DNA of 64,000 bases from Bin55 sp964572845. GTDB taxonomy: Bacteria; Pseudomonadota; Gammaproteobacteria; Pseudomonadales; Azotimanducaceae. Every line of letters starts with the position of its first letter. The first letter of the stretch is position 1. Location of the stretch: contig CAZNFX010000007.1 in the NCBI GenBank assembly GCA_964572845.1, positions 1 through 64,000 of the forward strand, in the 5' to 3' direction. A model generated the notes under the pieces. That model was not told the DNA's origin. It saw only the letters and a list, made by a program, of their open reading frames with translations, and did no database searches. This document shows, one piece after another, positions 1 to 7,968 of the stretch. Both the position numbers and the translations under genes were made by a program.

Positions 1-9
1 TATGGACTG

Positions 10-357
10 TCAATTACAATGTCGTTTCACCGTCAATTCTGCTGTCGCTTCACACCAGAATCGCCGGTTGTAGCGATAGACGAACTCGTCGAGGTATTTC
101 TGCAGCTTGGGGGAGGACACTCCGTGCAAGGTGCCGAGCAGGAAGCGTTTGAGATTCGCGATGGTGGTGTGCACCTTGGGAAGCCATTCGTCCACGTTGT
201 CCACGGCCACGAGCACGGGACGCTTGCCCTCGGCGCCGCGGTCCCGCTTGCCGCCCAGGGTTCGCCACGGCTTCCAGGCATGCACGCTCCGATCCGGAGC
301 GCTTTGTCCATTCCTGGTAGCTGGTCTTTTCATATGTTCTCTTCCCGTTTGCTCCAT
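10..357 (-). pseudogene. IS1595-family transposase remnant, internally deleted
   Basis: The C-terminal part resembles ISXO2-like DDE transposases of the IS1595 family: a stretch starting WLPKVHTTIANLKRFLLG, followed by the YLDEFVYRYNRRFW block typical of the end of these enzymes. Upstream lies a second recognisable piece, GGKRDRGAEGKRPVLVAVDN, which in intact enzymes sits near the start of the catalytic domain. Here the two pieces are joined directly, so the middle of the catalytic domain is missing, and the N-terminal zinc-ribbon part is also absent. Only about 115 codons remain where intact members have roughly 300. The reading frame is open; an ATG at 333 has AAGAGA before it, and a TATAAT lies further upstream on the same strand. 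It cannot be an active transposase. I could not identify terminal inverted repeats with confidence. Confidence 0.75.
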
Positions 358-374
358 TCTATTTATGGTGTACT

Positions 375-380
375 ATTATA
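375..380 (-). promoter_or_regulatory. TATAAT -10-like box upstream of transposase remnant
   Basis: Read on the minus strand this is a perfect TATAAT, set inside a short GTACT/AGTAC inverted repeat (371-387). It lies just upstream of the transposase remnant. No good -35 box is visible at normal spacing, so it is a weak promoter candidate and may instead be part of the insertion sequence end. Confidence 0.25.
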
Positions 381-502
381 CAGTACATGTCATGTCTGAA
401 GAGGCGTGTTCAAGATTACTCAACGCTTTCGACGAGAAGACCACTGTAAGCCATCGTCCGCGATGTCGCACATTGAAGTCCTGCAGAGGGCACGTGCTAC
501 GG

Positions 503-1915
503 CTAACGGTCCCGGTTCGACCACCTAGTTCCTTCCCTCGTATCCTCAATTTCGATTCCTTGAGACGCGAGTTCCTCTCTGATCTCGTCGGCTCTAACAA
601 AATCTCGCTTAGATCGAGCTTCATTGCGCTCCTGCAACATGCTCTCGATAGTCTCCGCATCTAGCTCATGCGACGATCCAAAATAATCGGATGGTGTGCG
701 ATTCAGTAGACCCAGCAACCATGCGCCGGCAAGCAACTTGGAGCCCAATTGGCGCAACTCGTCGGCATCATGCGACTGTTGAATCTGTCTGGAGATTCCA
801 TGCAGTTCTGCGAGAGCTTTCGGCGTATGCAAGTCGTCGGACAAGGCCGACACAATAGAGTCAGGAAAGACTTCCATCGGTGCGCCAGCAAATTCCTTGC
901 AGGTCTGTTCTGCGTCGCCGGTTGCCTCCGAGACTCGTCGTAAAGACCGGTAGAGCGTATCGATGCTCTTGCGTGACTGATCAAGAAGCCGTTCATTCCA
1001 GAGTAAGCTCTGGCGGTAGTGTCCTGTCAACAGAGCATAGCGAATGGTTTCATTGCTATGCAATGATCGTAGGTGATGGATGGAGACGACATTGCCAAGA
1101 CTCTTGGACATCTTGCGCCCAGCCAAATTGAGCATTCCATTGTGCATCCAGTAATTGACATAGCTAGCACCCTCCTCCACGCAACATCCTTGTGCGATTT
1201 CATTTTCATTGTGGGGGAAGACGAGATCGCTACCAGCACCATGAATATCGATCGTTGGGCCTAGGTGTTCACGGATCATTGCCGAGCACTCAATGTGCCA
1301 GCCTGGGCGCCCACGTCCCCAGGGACTTTCCCAACCCGGAATGTCCTCGGTCGAGGGTTTCCACAGAACAAAGTCTTTGGGATCCTTCTTGTAAGGTGCT
1401 ACTTCAACTCTTGCACCATCAATCATGTCTTCCAAAGATCGATTAGAGAGACGTCCGTAGTCCGCGAACGACTGCACATCAAACAGGACATGGCCTTGCG
1501 ATTCATAGGCGTGACTACGTTGCACCAGGCGATCGATCATCTCGATGATTTGGGGTAGCAGCTCGGTTGGGCGCGGCTCAATATCCGGTGCAAGCACATA
1601 CAAGGCATCCATGTCTTCATGGAATGCACTAATGAATCGTTCCGTCAGTTCGTAGTAGGGTTCGTTGTTTTCCTGCGATGCAGTGATGATCTTGTCTTCA
1701 ATATCGGTAATGTTGCGTACGTAGGTAACCTTCGGATAAACGAGACGCATCAACCGAACAAACACGTCAAACACTACAGCTGACATTCCGTTGCCGATGT
1801 GAATGTAGTCGTAGACAGTTGGACCACAGACATAAATGGTCACATGTCTAGGGTCAATCGGCTGGAACAAGCGCTTGCGCCGCTCCTTCGTGTCGTAAAT
1901 GTAGACGTTAACCAT
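503..1915 (-). CDS. cysS: Cysteinyl-tRNA synthetase
   Basis: Class Ia aminoacyl-tRNA synthetase that charges tRNA-Cys with cysteine in the cytoplasm. The 470 residues match the usual bacterial length (about 460). The N-terminal Rossmann domain carries CGPTVYDYIHIGN at about residues 30-42, which includes the HIGH-type signature (HIGN) and the first zinc-ligand cysteine. Further zinc ligands lie in WHIECSAM and in FPHNENE. The ATP-binding KMSKS loop is exact (RKMSKSLGN). The segment after HIGN reads GMSAVVFD where most enzymes have an aromatic-rich ARTYVVFD, a mild divergence. The ATG at 1915 gives the canonical N-terminus but has only a weak ribosome site. It lies about 100 bp downstream of the aminopeptidase gene, with a strong hairpin between the two. 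Confidence 0.97.
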   Translation of the reverse strand: MVNVYIYDTKERRKRLFQPIDPRHVTIYVCGPTVYDYIHIGNGMSAVVFDVFVRLMRLVYPKVTYVRNITDIEDKIITASQENNEPYYELTERFISAFHEDMDALYVLAPDIEPRPTELLPQIIEMIDRLVQRSHAYESQGHVLFDVQSFADYGRLSNRSLEDMIDGARVEVAPYKKDPKDFVLWKPSTEDIPGWESPWGRGRPGWHIECSAMIREHLGPTIDIHGAGSDLVFPHNENEIAQGCCVEEGASYVNYWMHNGMLNLAGRKMSKSLGNVVSIHHLRSLHSNETIRYALLTGHYRQSLLWNERLLDQSRKSIDTLYRSLRRVSEATGDAEQTCKEFAGAPMEVFPDSIVSALSDDLHTPKALAELHGISRQIQQSHDADELRQLGSKLLAGAWLLGLLNRTPSDYFGSSHELDAETIESMLQERNEARSKRDFVRADEIREELASQGIEIEDTREGTRWSNRDR

Positions 1916-1954
1916 GCAGAATGCTCGAAGGCATCAAGGAGAGATCGAATCCGG

Positions 1955-1976
1955 TGGGTTTTGCTTGCAAAACCCA
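1955..1976 (-). promoter_or_regulatory. 9-bp perfect hairpin between aminopeptidase gene and cysS
   Basis: TGGGTTTTG and CAAAACCCA pair perfectly around a CTTG (minus strand CAAG) tetraloop. It sits between the stop of the aminopeptidase gene (2014) and the cysS start (1915). No run of T follows it on either strand, so it is not a canonical intrinsic terminator. It could act as an mRNA processing or stability element, or as an attenuator-like leader for cysS. Confidence 0.45.
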
Positions 1977-2013
1977 AGTATGGACACTTTGTGCCCGACT
2001 TTGTTCGCGGGCT

Positions 2014-3387
2014 CTATTCCGCAGTGCCAAATCTCTCGTGCAAGTAATGGAAGACTGCGCGCAAGGCCATGGCTTCGCCGCCAGACGGGTGTGCAGGTCG
2101 CGGCGTAGTATTGCTACCCATGAGATCGAAATGAACCCAGGGCGTCCCCGCCACAAAGTGTTCAAGAAATAGCGCAGCTGTTATGGCACCACCCATCGAT
2201 TGACTGCCGATGTTGGACAAATCAGCTATCGACTTCTTCAACGAATCTCGGTACCCGTCATACAGCGGCAAACGCCAGATCGGATCAAGGACACTCGTCC
2301 CAGCATTTACAAGTCCATTAGCAACGTCGTCGTCGTTCGAGAACATTGCCGAAATGTCAGCTCCCACGGCTGTCCTGGCAGCTCCTGTAAGAGTTGAAAA
2401 GTCGATCATGAGTTCGGGTTGAGACTCAGCGGCAAGTGCCAGAGCATCGCAGAGAATCAGTCGACCTTCGGCGTCCGTGTTACCAACCTCCACTGTAGTT
2501 CCCTTGTAGGTAGTAATGACGTCCCCGGGGTGGTATGCATTGCTAGAGACGGCGTTTTCGACTGCGGGAATCAACACACGAAGATGCACATTTAATTTCC
2601 TATACATGATGAGTTGTGCTAGACCCAAGGTAATGGCCGCGCCAGCCATATCCTTTTTCATCTCACGCATCCCTGCGGCTGACTTAAGGTCCAATCCTCC
2701 CGAATCAAAGCAGACACCTTTGCCGAGTATTGTGACCTTGGGCGAGTCCTCGTCGCCCCAGGAGAAATCTAACAATCTCGGAGCAGAGCAACTAGCTCGT
2801 CCAACGCTGTGAATTGTTCGAAATCCTGCTTTAAGGAGTTCATCGCCACAAGTGACACTGAGTGCTGTGTCGAACTTGTCGCAGACTTTCTTAACTTCTT
2901 GCTCAAGTTGGTCCGGTAGCAAGTCTCCTGCTGAAGTATTGATGAGATCACGTGCTAGATTCATGGAACTGAGCTCCTCATCAATGGATCCGTACTCAGG
3001 GCCAACAAAGAGGCGAGGCTTGTCGTCAGCTTGTTTCTCCTTGGTCTTGTACTTGGAGAATTGATACGATCCCATTCCCCATCCCAGAGCCAACGTGTAG
3101 ACCGAGTCGGGATCTGCACCTTCTAGGCAATAGTCGCCAGCCGGCAGTCGTTGCGATAGTGAGCCAATGCTCTCAACGTTCACAGATTTTCCGATTCCTG
3201 CAACAATCTTTGCTGGGAAACCACGGTCGTCTGGAACCGTAAAGTAGTGATTGGCAGAGCCCTTGAATTTCGAGCGATCGGCCCAGGCCAAGACAAGGTC
3301 GCTCTGATTGTCGCGCCATTTCTTGATATCACTCGATGAAACCAGCTCGATTGGCGTGGCACTGTCGGACCGTTCAAAAACTAACAT
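2014..3387 (-). CDS. M17-family leucyl aminopeptidase
   Basis: Di-zinc cytosolic aminopeptidase of family M17, releasing N-terminal residues from peptides. At 457 residues it is a little shorter than E. coli PepA (503), as expected for the PepB/short M17 branch. The C-terminal catalytic domain has GKGVCFDSGGLDLKSAAGM, with the metal-binding lysine and aspartate, then a metal aspartate in KKDMAGA. The family signature NTDAEGRL supplies the remaining Asp and Glu ligands. The N-terminal domain is divergent. The ATG at 3387 is preceded by GGGAG at good spacing. cysS follows on the same strand after about 100 bp. The substrate preference cannot be read from the sequence. Confidence 0.93.
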   Translation of the reverse strand: MLVFERSDSATPIELVSSSDIKKWRDNQSDLVLAWADRSKFKGSANHYFTVPDDRGFPAKIVAGIGKSVNVESIGSLSQRLPAGDYCLEGADPDSVYTLALGWGMGSYQFSKYKTKEKQADDKPRLFVGPEYGSIDEELSSMNLARDLINTSAGDLLPDQLEQEVKKVCDKFDTALSVTCGDELLKAGFRTIHSVGRASCSAPRLLDFSWGDEDSPKVTILGKGVCFDSGGLDLKSAAGMREMKKDMAGAAITLGLAQLIMYRKLNVHLRVLIPAVENAVSSNAYHPGDVITTYKGTTVEVGNTDAEGRLILCDALALAAESQPELMIDFSTLTGAARTAVGADISAMFSNDDDVANGLVNAGTSVLDPIWRLPLYDGYRDSLKKSIADLSNIGSQSMGGAITAALFLEHFVAGTPWVHFDLMGSNTTPRPAHPSGGEAMALRAVFHYLHERFGTAE

Positions 3388-3567
3388 GTGGACTCCCGGT
3401 TCAGATTCGTGAATGTAGTAGCGGAACTGCGCATACTACACTAACAATTTGGTGTCGATTTTCAGCCCTAGTCGTAGGTAGGGGCAACACAATAGGGTAC
3501 CGATAAGTCCTATGTGAAATCCAGAAGTTCTACTGGTTCCGTGTACCGGCGGAGCTGGCCTGGCGTT

Positions 3568-4548
3568 CTACTTTCCTAGTTTAGAGGCAAGCTGATCTGC
3601 GCGATAGCTTGAGCGTACAAGAGGTCCTGCGGCCACATCGCTGAATCCCAAATTCAAGGCAACTTCTCTGTAGTGGGCAAACTCATCAGGATGAACCCAC
3701 TTCGCCACGGGTAGGTGATTCTTGGTCGGCCGCAGATATTGTCCAAGCGTCAAGAAGTCAACCTCATGATCCCGCAAATCCTCAAAAGCTTCGACGATTT
3801 CACTCTCATTTTCGCCCAACCCCAACATTAAGCTTGATTTTGTAGAGACATTTTCTGACCGTTTAGCGTGTCTCAGTACACGCAGCGTCTGTTCATAGCC
3901 GGCTTTCGGATCTCTAACCGTCTTCGTTAGGCGACGTACAGTTTCCAAGTTTTGCGCAAACACCTTGACGGGAGTATTCACAACTGTGTCGACTGAATTT
4001 AGATCGCCACGAAAATCAGGAGTCAACGCTTCAATTGTCGTGCTCGGTTTTGCGCTGTGGATGGCTCTAATGCATGCTGCATAGTGAGCAGCACCGCCAT
4101 CAGGCAGGTCATCGCGGTCAACCGAAGTCAACACCACATACTTTAGCTCCATGAGTTCCACAGCTTTGGCGCAGTTGATAGGTTCCTTCTCATCCAGCCA
4201 ACCACCAGGGTTTCCTGTGTCGACCGCACAGAATCGACATGCACGGGTACATACAGCGCCCATGAGCATCAGGGTTGCTGTTCCGTTGTTCCAACACTCG
4301 CCTATATTGGGGCAATGTGACTCGGAGCAGACCGTATTGAGCGAATTTTGAACTACAGTTTGGTGGACTTTGCGGTATTGCGCGCCACTTGGAATGCGAA
4401 CCCGAAGCCACTCCGGCTTACGCGCCGTCACGCCTTCGTTCACTGAGGGTATCAGCTTGGATGCGCTGCTCGACGGTATTCCGTCTCGAATTGCCATATA
4501 CCCTTGAGCGGTCCTATACTTAACGCCACTCTCGATCTTGGTGTTCAT
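3568..4548 (-). CDS. lipA: Lipoyl synthase
   Basis: Radical-SAM enzyme that inserts two sulfur atoms at C6 and C8 of protein-bound octanoyl groups to make lipoyl cofactor. All cluster ligands are visible: the auxiliary [4Fe-4S] cluster cysteines C74, C79 and C85 in CSESHCPNIGEC, and the radical-SAM triad C100, C104 and C107 in CTRACRFC. The C-terminal RSSYRAD contains the serine that ligates the auxiliary cluster in characterised LipA. The 326 residues compare with 321 in E. coli. lipB, often adjacent, is not in this window, so octanoyl transfer must be encoded elsewhere or by another route. The first 40 or so residues are poorly conserved, so the start could be somewhat downstream. Confidence 0.97.
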   Translation of the reverse strand: MNTKIESGVKYRTAQGYMAIRDGIPSSSASKLIPSVNEGVTARKPEWLRVRIPSGAQYRKVHQTVVQNSLNTVCSESHCPNIGECWNNGTATLMLMGAVCTRACRFCAVDTGNPGGWLDEKEPINCAKAVELMELKYVVLTSVDRDDLPDGGAAHYAACIRAIHSAKPSTTIEALTPDFRGDLNSVDTVVNTPVKVFAQNLETVRRLTKTVRDPKAGYEQTLRVLRHAKRSENVSTKSSLMLGLGENESEIVEAFEDLRDHEVDFLTLGQYLRPTKNHLPVAKWVHPDEFAHYREVALNLGFSDVAAGPLVRSSYRADQLASKLGK

Positions 4549-4676
4549 TGCACCATTCTATGAGCGTAGAGCCTAACGGCTTCCATCGTCGAGATTGGGA
4601 TTAATTTCCGATCGAGGCTTAAGGCCGTTCAACGCCAGTCAATTGACTTTGAATTGCAGCTTGAATGTAGCCGTCT

Positions 4677-4701
4677 TAAAACGAGTGGTGCAGTGCCACT
4701 C
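4677..4701 (-). terminator. Probable intrinsic terminator of the CXXCH protein gene
   Basis: On the minus strand, 33 bp past the stop codon of the gene at 4734-6161, a GAGTGG/CCACTC stem with a 7-nt loop is followed by GTTTTA. This is the layout of a weak rho-independent terminator. The stem is only 6 bp and the T-tract is short, so the call is tentative. Confidence 0.45.
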
Positions 4702-4733
4702 TATGACCACTTGAACGATTGACCAGGTGAACT

Positions 4734-6161
4734 CTAGTTGACCCCCTTTCCAAACAGTCGACTTTCGAGCACGCCTCGTTGAGCGGATGCTTGTTGATCA
4801 CTCAACTCCCCGGCAACTAGGGCCTTTTCTATTTCATCCAAGCCCGCCTTGTATTTTTGAAGAAGATCGATCCAATACTCCAATTCCTCTCTCTGCTCGT
4901 TTGCTTTTTCCGATGTGATCGAGCCAGACTGTTCAGCTTGCTCAGTCTTTTCGAGTGCTGCTTTCAGTTCTCGAATTTCTCGGTCGATGTCAATTACGTT
5001 GTCGTTCTTTAGCTTGCCCGTTCCCGCTGCATTGAATTCCGCTTTATAGGGATAGTCGGCGCCGACAATATGACCGGGATTGGAGTCCGCAGGCGGAACG
5101 ATCCAATGGCAGTCCTCGGTCTTTTCAGGAGTGTTGTTCCAGCAATCCATTAATTCCTCGAAGTCTTCCTTGAATTTTCCCGGACGGCCAGGTGGCATTT
5201 CTTCGTGTGGATTCCAACCGGCTCTCATGAACATATTGAGTGTTCCCATGCCGATCCTGTGACAACCTAGGCATTCATTCTTTTCTATGTAAATTGTTCT
5301 CATATCCCAGTTTTCGCCACCGATCACGAAATATGGCAGATCCTCCTCAAAATCCATATCGCGCGTTCGTACGACGGGAACCACGGGTCTACCTGTGTCA
5401 GGATTCCGTGCAGAGTCGATGAATGTGTTGTGGATGAATGGATCGTTTTGGTGGCAACTCACACATTGCACCACTCCGGGCGTACGAAATGCTCGATTGA
5501 ATTCTTCTGGGTCGTCTATCCATGGCATGACGCCCTTCAATCGCTGTGTTTCTTCATCCAGGTAAGCCCATGGTTCAATGGCATCGCTGCTCTCAAAGAA
5601 TGCGGTAGCACCCGTGACTTTGTGGTAGCCGATCATTTGCACTGAACCAAGAATGCCTATGTTGAGCTGCGCTGCGCTACGGCCAAATGCTACCCACACT
5701 ACGTCAGGCAAGGGTGTGCCATCCGCAGATTGCCCCTCATAGCTCTGCACGACGGAACCAGACACGCAAATCTTTCCCGCAAGTCTGCTGGGATTGTCGC
5801 AAGTTTCAAATACTCCGTGCACCTGCACGCCATTCACGTACATTGGCATCTCTATCGCATTCCCTAGATCAACTTGAGGTGGAACTCCCAAGATGGGTTC
5901 TACCAATTGCGCGTAGTCCCAAGCCGTAGGGGGGAAGTTGTGCGCCCCTTCCTTGGCCGAGACTTTCAGATGGTCATCTTTGTTGCGTGGGGATCCTGCA
6001 ATGGCGACTAAGCTTAAAGCGACTGCGGCAATTGCAAATATGGCGAGCCGATTACGACTTCTAAAACGTGTGCTCAGGTTCGAGTCGCTTGGCTCGACCG
6101 TTCGCTTGATGCAGTCCATTTGTGCAGGTAATTGGGTATTAGTCAGGTCAGGTATGTCCAT
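4734..6161 (-). CDS. Exported protein with two CXXCH haem-binding motifs
   Basis: An N-terminal arginine-rich stretch (RFRSRNR) precedes a hydrophobic segment at about residues 37-57, a signal peptide or membrane anchor, so the rest should be periplasmic. Two c-type haem attachment motifs follow: CVSCH near residue 238 and CLGCH near residue 303. The C-terminal 90 residues are rich in Glu, Lys and Gln and look like a coiled coil. I recognise it only as a cytochrome c-like protein and cannot assign a known family. The gap between the motifs and the surrounding PEEFNRAFR and MPPGRPGK segments suggest a diheme electron-transfer protein or a haem peroxidase-like fold. ATG 6161 is used; GTG 6164 and a later Met at codon 15 are alternatives. 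It is divergent from the sterol reductase-like gene. Confidence 0.7.
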   Translation of the reverse strand: MDIPDLTNTQLPAQMDCIKRTVEPSDSNLSTRFRSRNRLAIFAIAAVALSLVAIAGSPRNKDDHLKVSAKEGAHNFPPTAWDYAQLVEPILGVPPQVDLGNAIEMPMYVNGVQVHGVFETCDNPSRLAGKICVSGSVVQSYEGQSADGTPLPDVVWVAFGRSAAQLNIGILGSVQMIGYHKVTGATAFFESSDAIEPWAYLDEETQRLKGVMPWIDDPEEFNRAFRTPGVVQCVSCHQNDPFIHNTFIDSARNPDTGRPVVPVVRTRDMDFEEDLPYFVIGGENWDMRTIYIEKNECLGCHRIGMGTLNMFMRAGWNPHEEMPPGRPGKFKEDFEELMDCWNNTPEKTEDCHWIVPPADSNPGHIVGADYPYKAEFNAAGTGKLKNDNVIDIDREIRELKAALEKTEQAEQSGSITSEKANEQREELEYWIDLLQKYKAGLDEIEKALVAGELSDQQASAQRGVLESRLFGKGVN

Positions 6162-6410
6162 CACAGCGTATGGGACACGCGTAGCTAACTAACCGGATTA
6201 GGGTTCAATCTATGCAGACAATAATCCAAGTATACAGTCGAGGATTCCGGCAATACCCATGTGTAGATTGGGGAAAGTTGGAGACACCGTACAACCGCAA
6301 TGCGTCTATTCTCAGCTTGTTTCGCTACATAGCAAAGATCGTTAATAGGAGCTTTGTTTTGGTGTACCATCGAAATCGAGTGACCCTCTTTTGGCCAGGA
6401 GAGAATCGCG

Positions 6411-7514
6411 TTGCTAGAACTCGGAAAAGCGGCGGCAATCTACGCATTCTTCACACCATTTATTGTTTTTGGCGTGCTTGTTATCTTGCACATAACTCTT
6501 CCAGCGTTGAGAGTCACGGGATATGTTCGCGATGAGCAAACTGGAGAGTTATTGAGCTATCGTTTGAATGGATTGCTGGTTTTTGCAGTAGCACTAGGAG
6601 TGTGGTGGTTCGAAGTCGGAGGAATTCCGAGAGATTGGCTCTTTCGCGCCACGTTCTACTCGGTGGCTGGTTCGACTGTATTGGCTTTGTTGATCACTGC
6701 ATTTCTGATGATTACATCTCAAAACAAGGACCGAAATGGATTCCGCGATTTTTGGGGTGGCTGGGATTTGAATCCAAAAATTGGCAACCGTCTGGACGTC
6801 AAAATGATTCTGTACATATTTGGCGGCACGCTACTCGCCTTGAATGCGTTGTCTGGGGCTGCGTATCACGTCGAGTTGTATGGCGAGAATGCGAACATTG
6901 GGGTGTACGTCTATGCAGGTATGTGGACGTTCTTCATCGTCGACTATTTCTGCTTCGAGCGTGTTCAGCTGTACACCTACGACATCATTCACGAACGTCT
7001 TGGCTTCAAGCTTATTTGGGGTTGCCTAGTTGTCTACGCCTATCTGTATTTGATTCCGCTGTGGGGACTCTCACACTACGCTGAACCTAGTTTCCTAGAG
7101 TCGACGGGACTGTATTACCTTGTAGCTTGCGCGGCAATGTTTGTTGTTGGCTGGGTTGTCTCTCGAGGATCCAATTGGCAGAAGTACACATTTAAGAGAT
7201 GGCCTGAGCGCAAATTCCTTGGGTTAATCGAGCCTAAGACGCTAGGCGATCAAGAACCAAGGATTCTCTGCAGCGGTTTCTGGGGAGCCGCGAGGCACAT
7301 GAACTACTTCGGAGAGTTTTTGATGGCTCTGGCAATGGCATTGTCGTTTGGGCATTTTCTCAATGTTTGGGCTTGGATCTACGTTGTGTTCATAGTCGGA
7401 CTATTCCTTCATAGGCAACGCACAGACGATGTGTTTTGTGCCAAGAAATATGGCGATGCATGGACGCAATACTGCACGCAGACTCCCAAGAGAATCATTC
7501 CGGGAATCTACTAG
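6411..7514 (+). CDS. Sterol C14-reductase-like (ERG24/ERG4 family) membrane reductase
   Basis: A polytopic membrane protein of 367 residues with 8-10 hydrophobic segments. Its C-terminal third carries the hallmarks of the ERG4/ERG24 sterol reductase family: CSGFWGAARHMNYFGEF (NADPH and substrate region), then HRQRTDDVFCAKKYG, and an end of KRIIPGIY, almost identical to eukaryotic delta-14 and delta-7 sterol reductases. These enzymes use NADPH to reduce a sterol ring double bond. In a bacterium the substrate could be a true sterol or another polycyclic or isoprenoid lipid; the sequence does not decide this. The start is TTG at 6411, supported by AGGAGA 7-8 nt upstream. A sterol desaturase-type hydroxylase occurs at 51448, but no cyclase or squalene epoxidase is in the window. 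Confidence 0.88.
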   Translation: MLELGKAAAIYAFFTPFIVFGVLVILHITLPALRVTGYVRDEQTGELLSYRLNGLLVFAVALGVWWFEVGGIPRDWLFRATFYSVAGSTVLALLITAFLMITSQNKDRNGFRDFWGGWDLNPKIGNRLDVKMILYIFGGTLLALNALSGAAYHVELYGENANIGVYVYAGMWTFFIVDYFCFERVQLYTYDIIHERLGFKLIWGCLVVYAYLYLIPLWGLSHYAEPSFLESTGLYYLVACAAMFVVGWVVSRGSNWQKYTFKRWPERKFLGLIEPKTLGDQEPRILCSGFWGAARHMNYFGEFLMALAMALSFGHFLNVWAWIYVVFIVGLFLHRQRTDDVFCAKKYGDAWTQYCTQTPKRIIPGIY

Positions 7515-7968
7515 CGAGCGTTGCGCACCCCAGTGTGAACCCATTAGCGGACTCCACTCAGTAGCGTGACCAGCCAGAACTCGCCTAAGAGCAACTAGAG
7601 ATCTTGTTCGTGTCGACAAGACGACACGGCGATTCTCGCCTTCAGGCTAGACAACGCTAACAACATCCACGATCGGTTTCTTTGTCGCAAGCAAGACTGA
7701 TGCCGTTTTTATAATCCGCTTTTCCCTCAGCTTGATTGACTGTATCGCTAGCTCAATCAATCTTGGGGGTCAATCAAATCGAAACAACAATCGATTCGGG
7801 ATTCCAGTACTGCCAGGTGTTTACTACCTTTGGGGCAGATGCAGAGATCGGGTCGCTGTTGATGAATGTAGCACGGGCAATCTGCGTTGGACTCAAGCAC
7901 TCGACACTGTTGAGCGACCACGTCTGGGACACCACAGTGTGCCCACTAGTACTTCAAGAGGTTCGAGT
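7515..7968. other. Intergenic region, probable channel gene promoter and leader
   Basis: About 450 bp without a convincing gene. It contains a TATAAT at 7710-7715 and an inverted repeat at 7732-7777 (listed separately), then a leader of about 240 nt up to the AAGAGG ribosome site at 7956-7961. An open frame reaching back to 7732 has no family similarity upstream of codon 7969 and is not taken as coding. Confidence 0.4.
7710..7777 (+). promoter_or_regulatory. TATAAT box followed by TTGATTGAC/GTCAATCAA inverted repeat
   Basis: A perfect -10 hexamer lies at 7710-7715. Just downstream, TTGATTGAC (7732-7740) and GTCAATCAA (7769-7777) form a 9-bp perfect inverted repeat, and another partial copy, TCAATCAA, lies at 7753-7760. 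This could be an operator for the channel gene. No good -35 box was found at 16-18 bp, so promoter activity is uncertain. Confidence 0.35.

Noticed and set aside
107..664. 185-codon plus-strand frame across the transposase remnant and the end of cysS
   Set aside because: It is antisense to two recognisable coding regions and shows no family pattern or ribosome site.
7732..7968. 79-codon N-terminal extension of the channel
   Set aside because: No similarity to channels, and the AAGAGG ribosome site lies just before GTG 7969.
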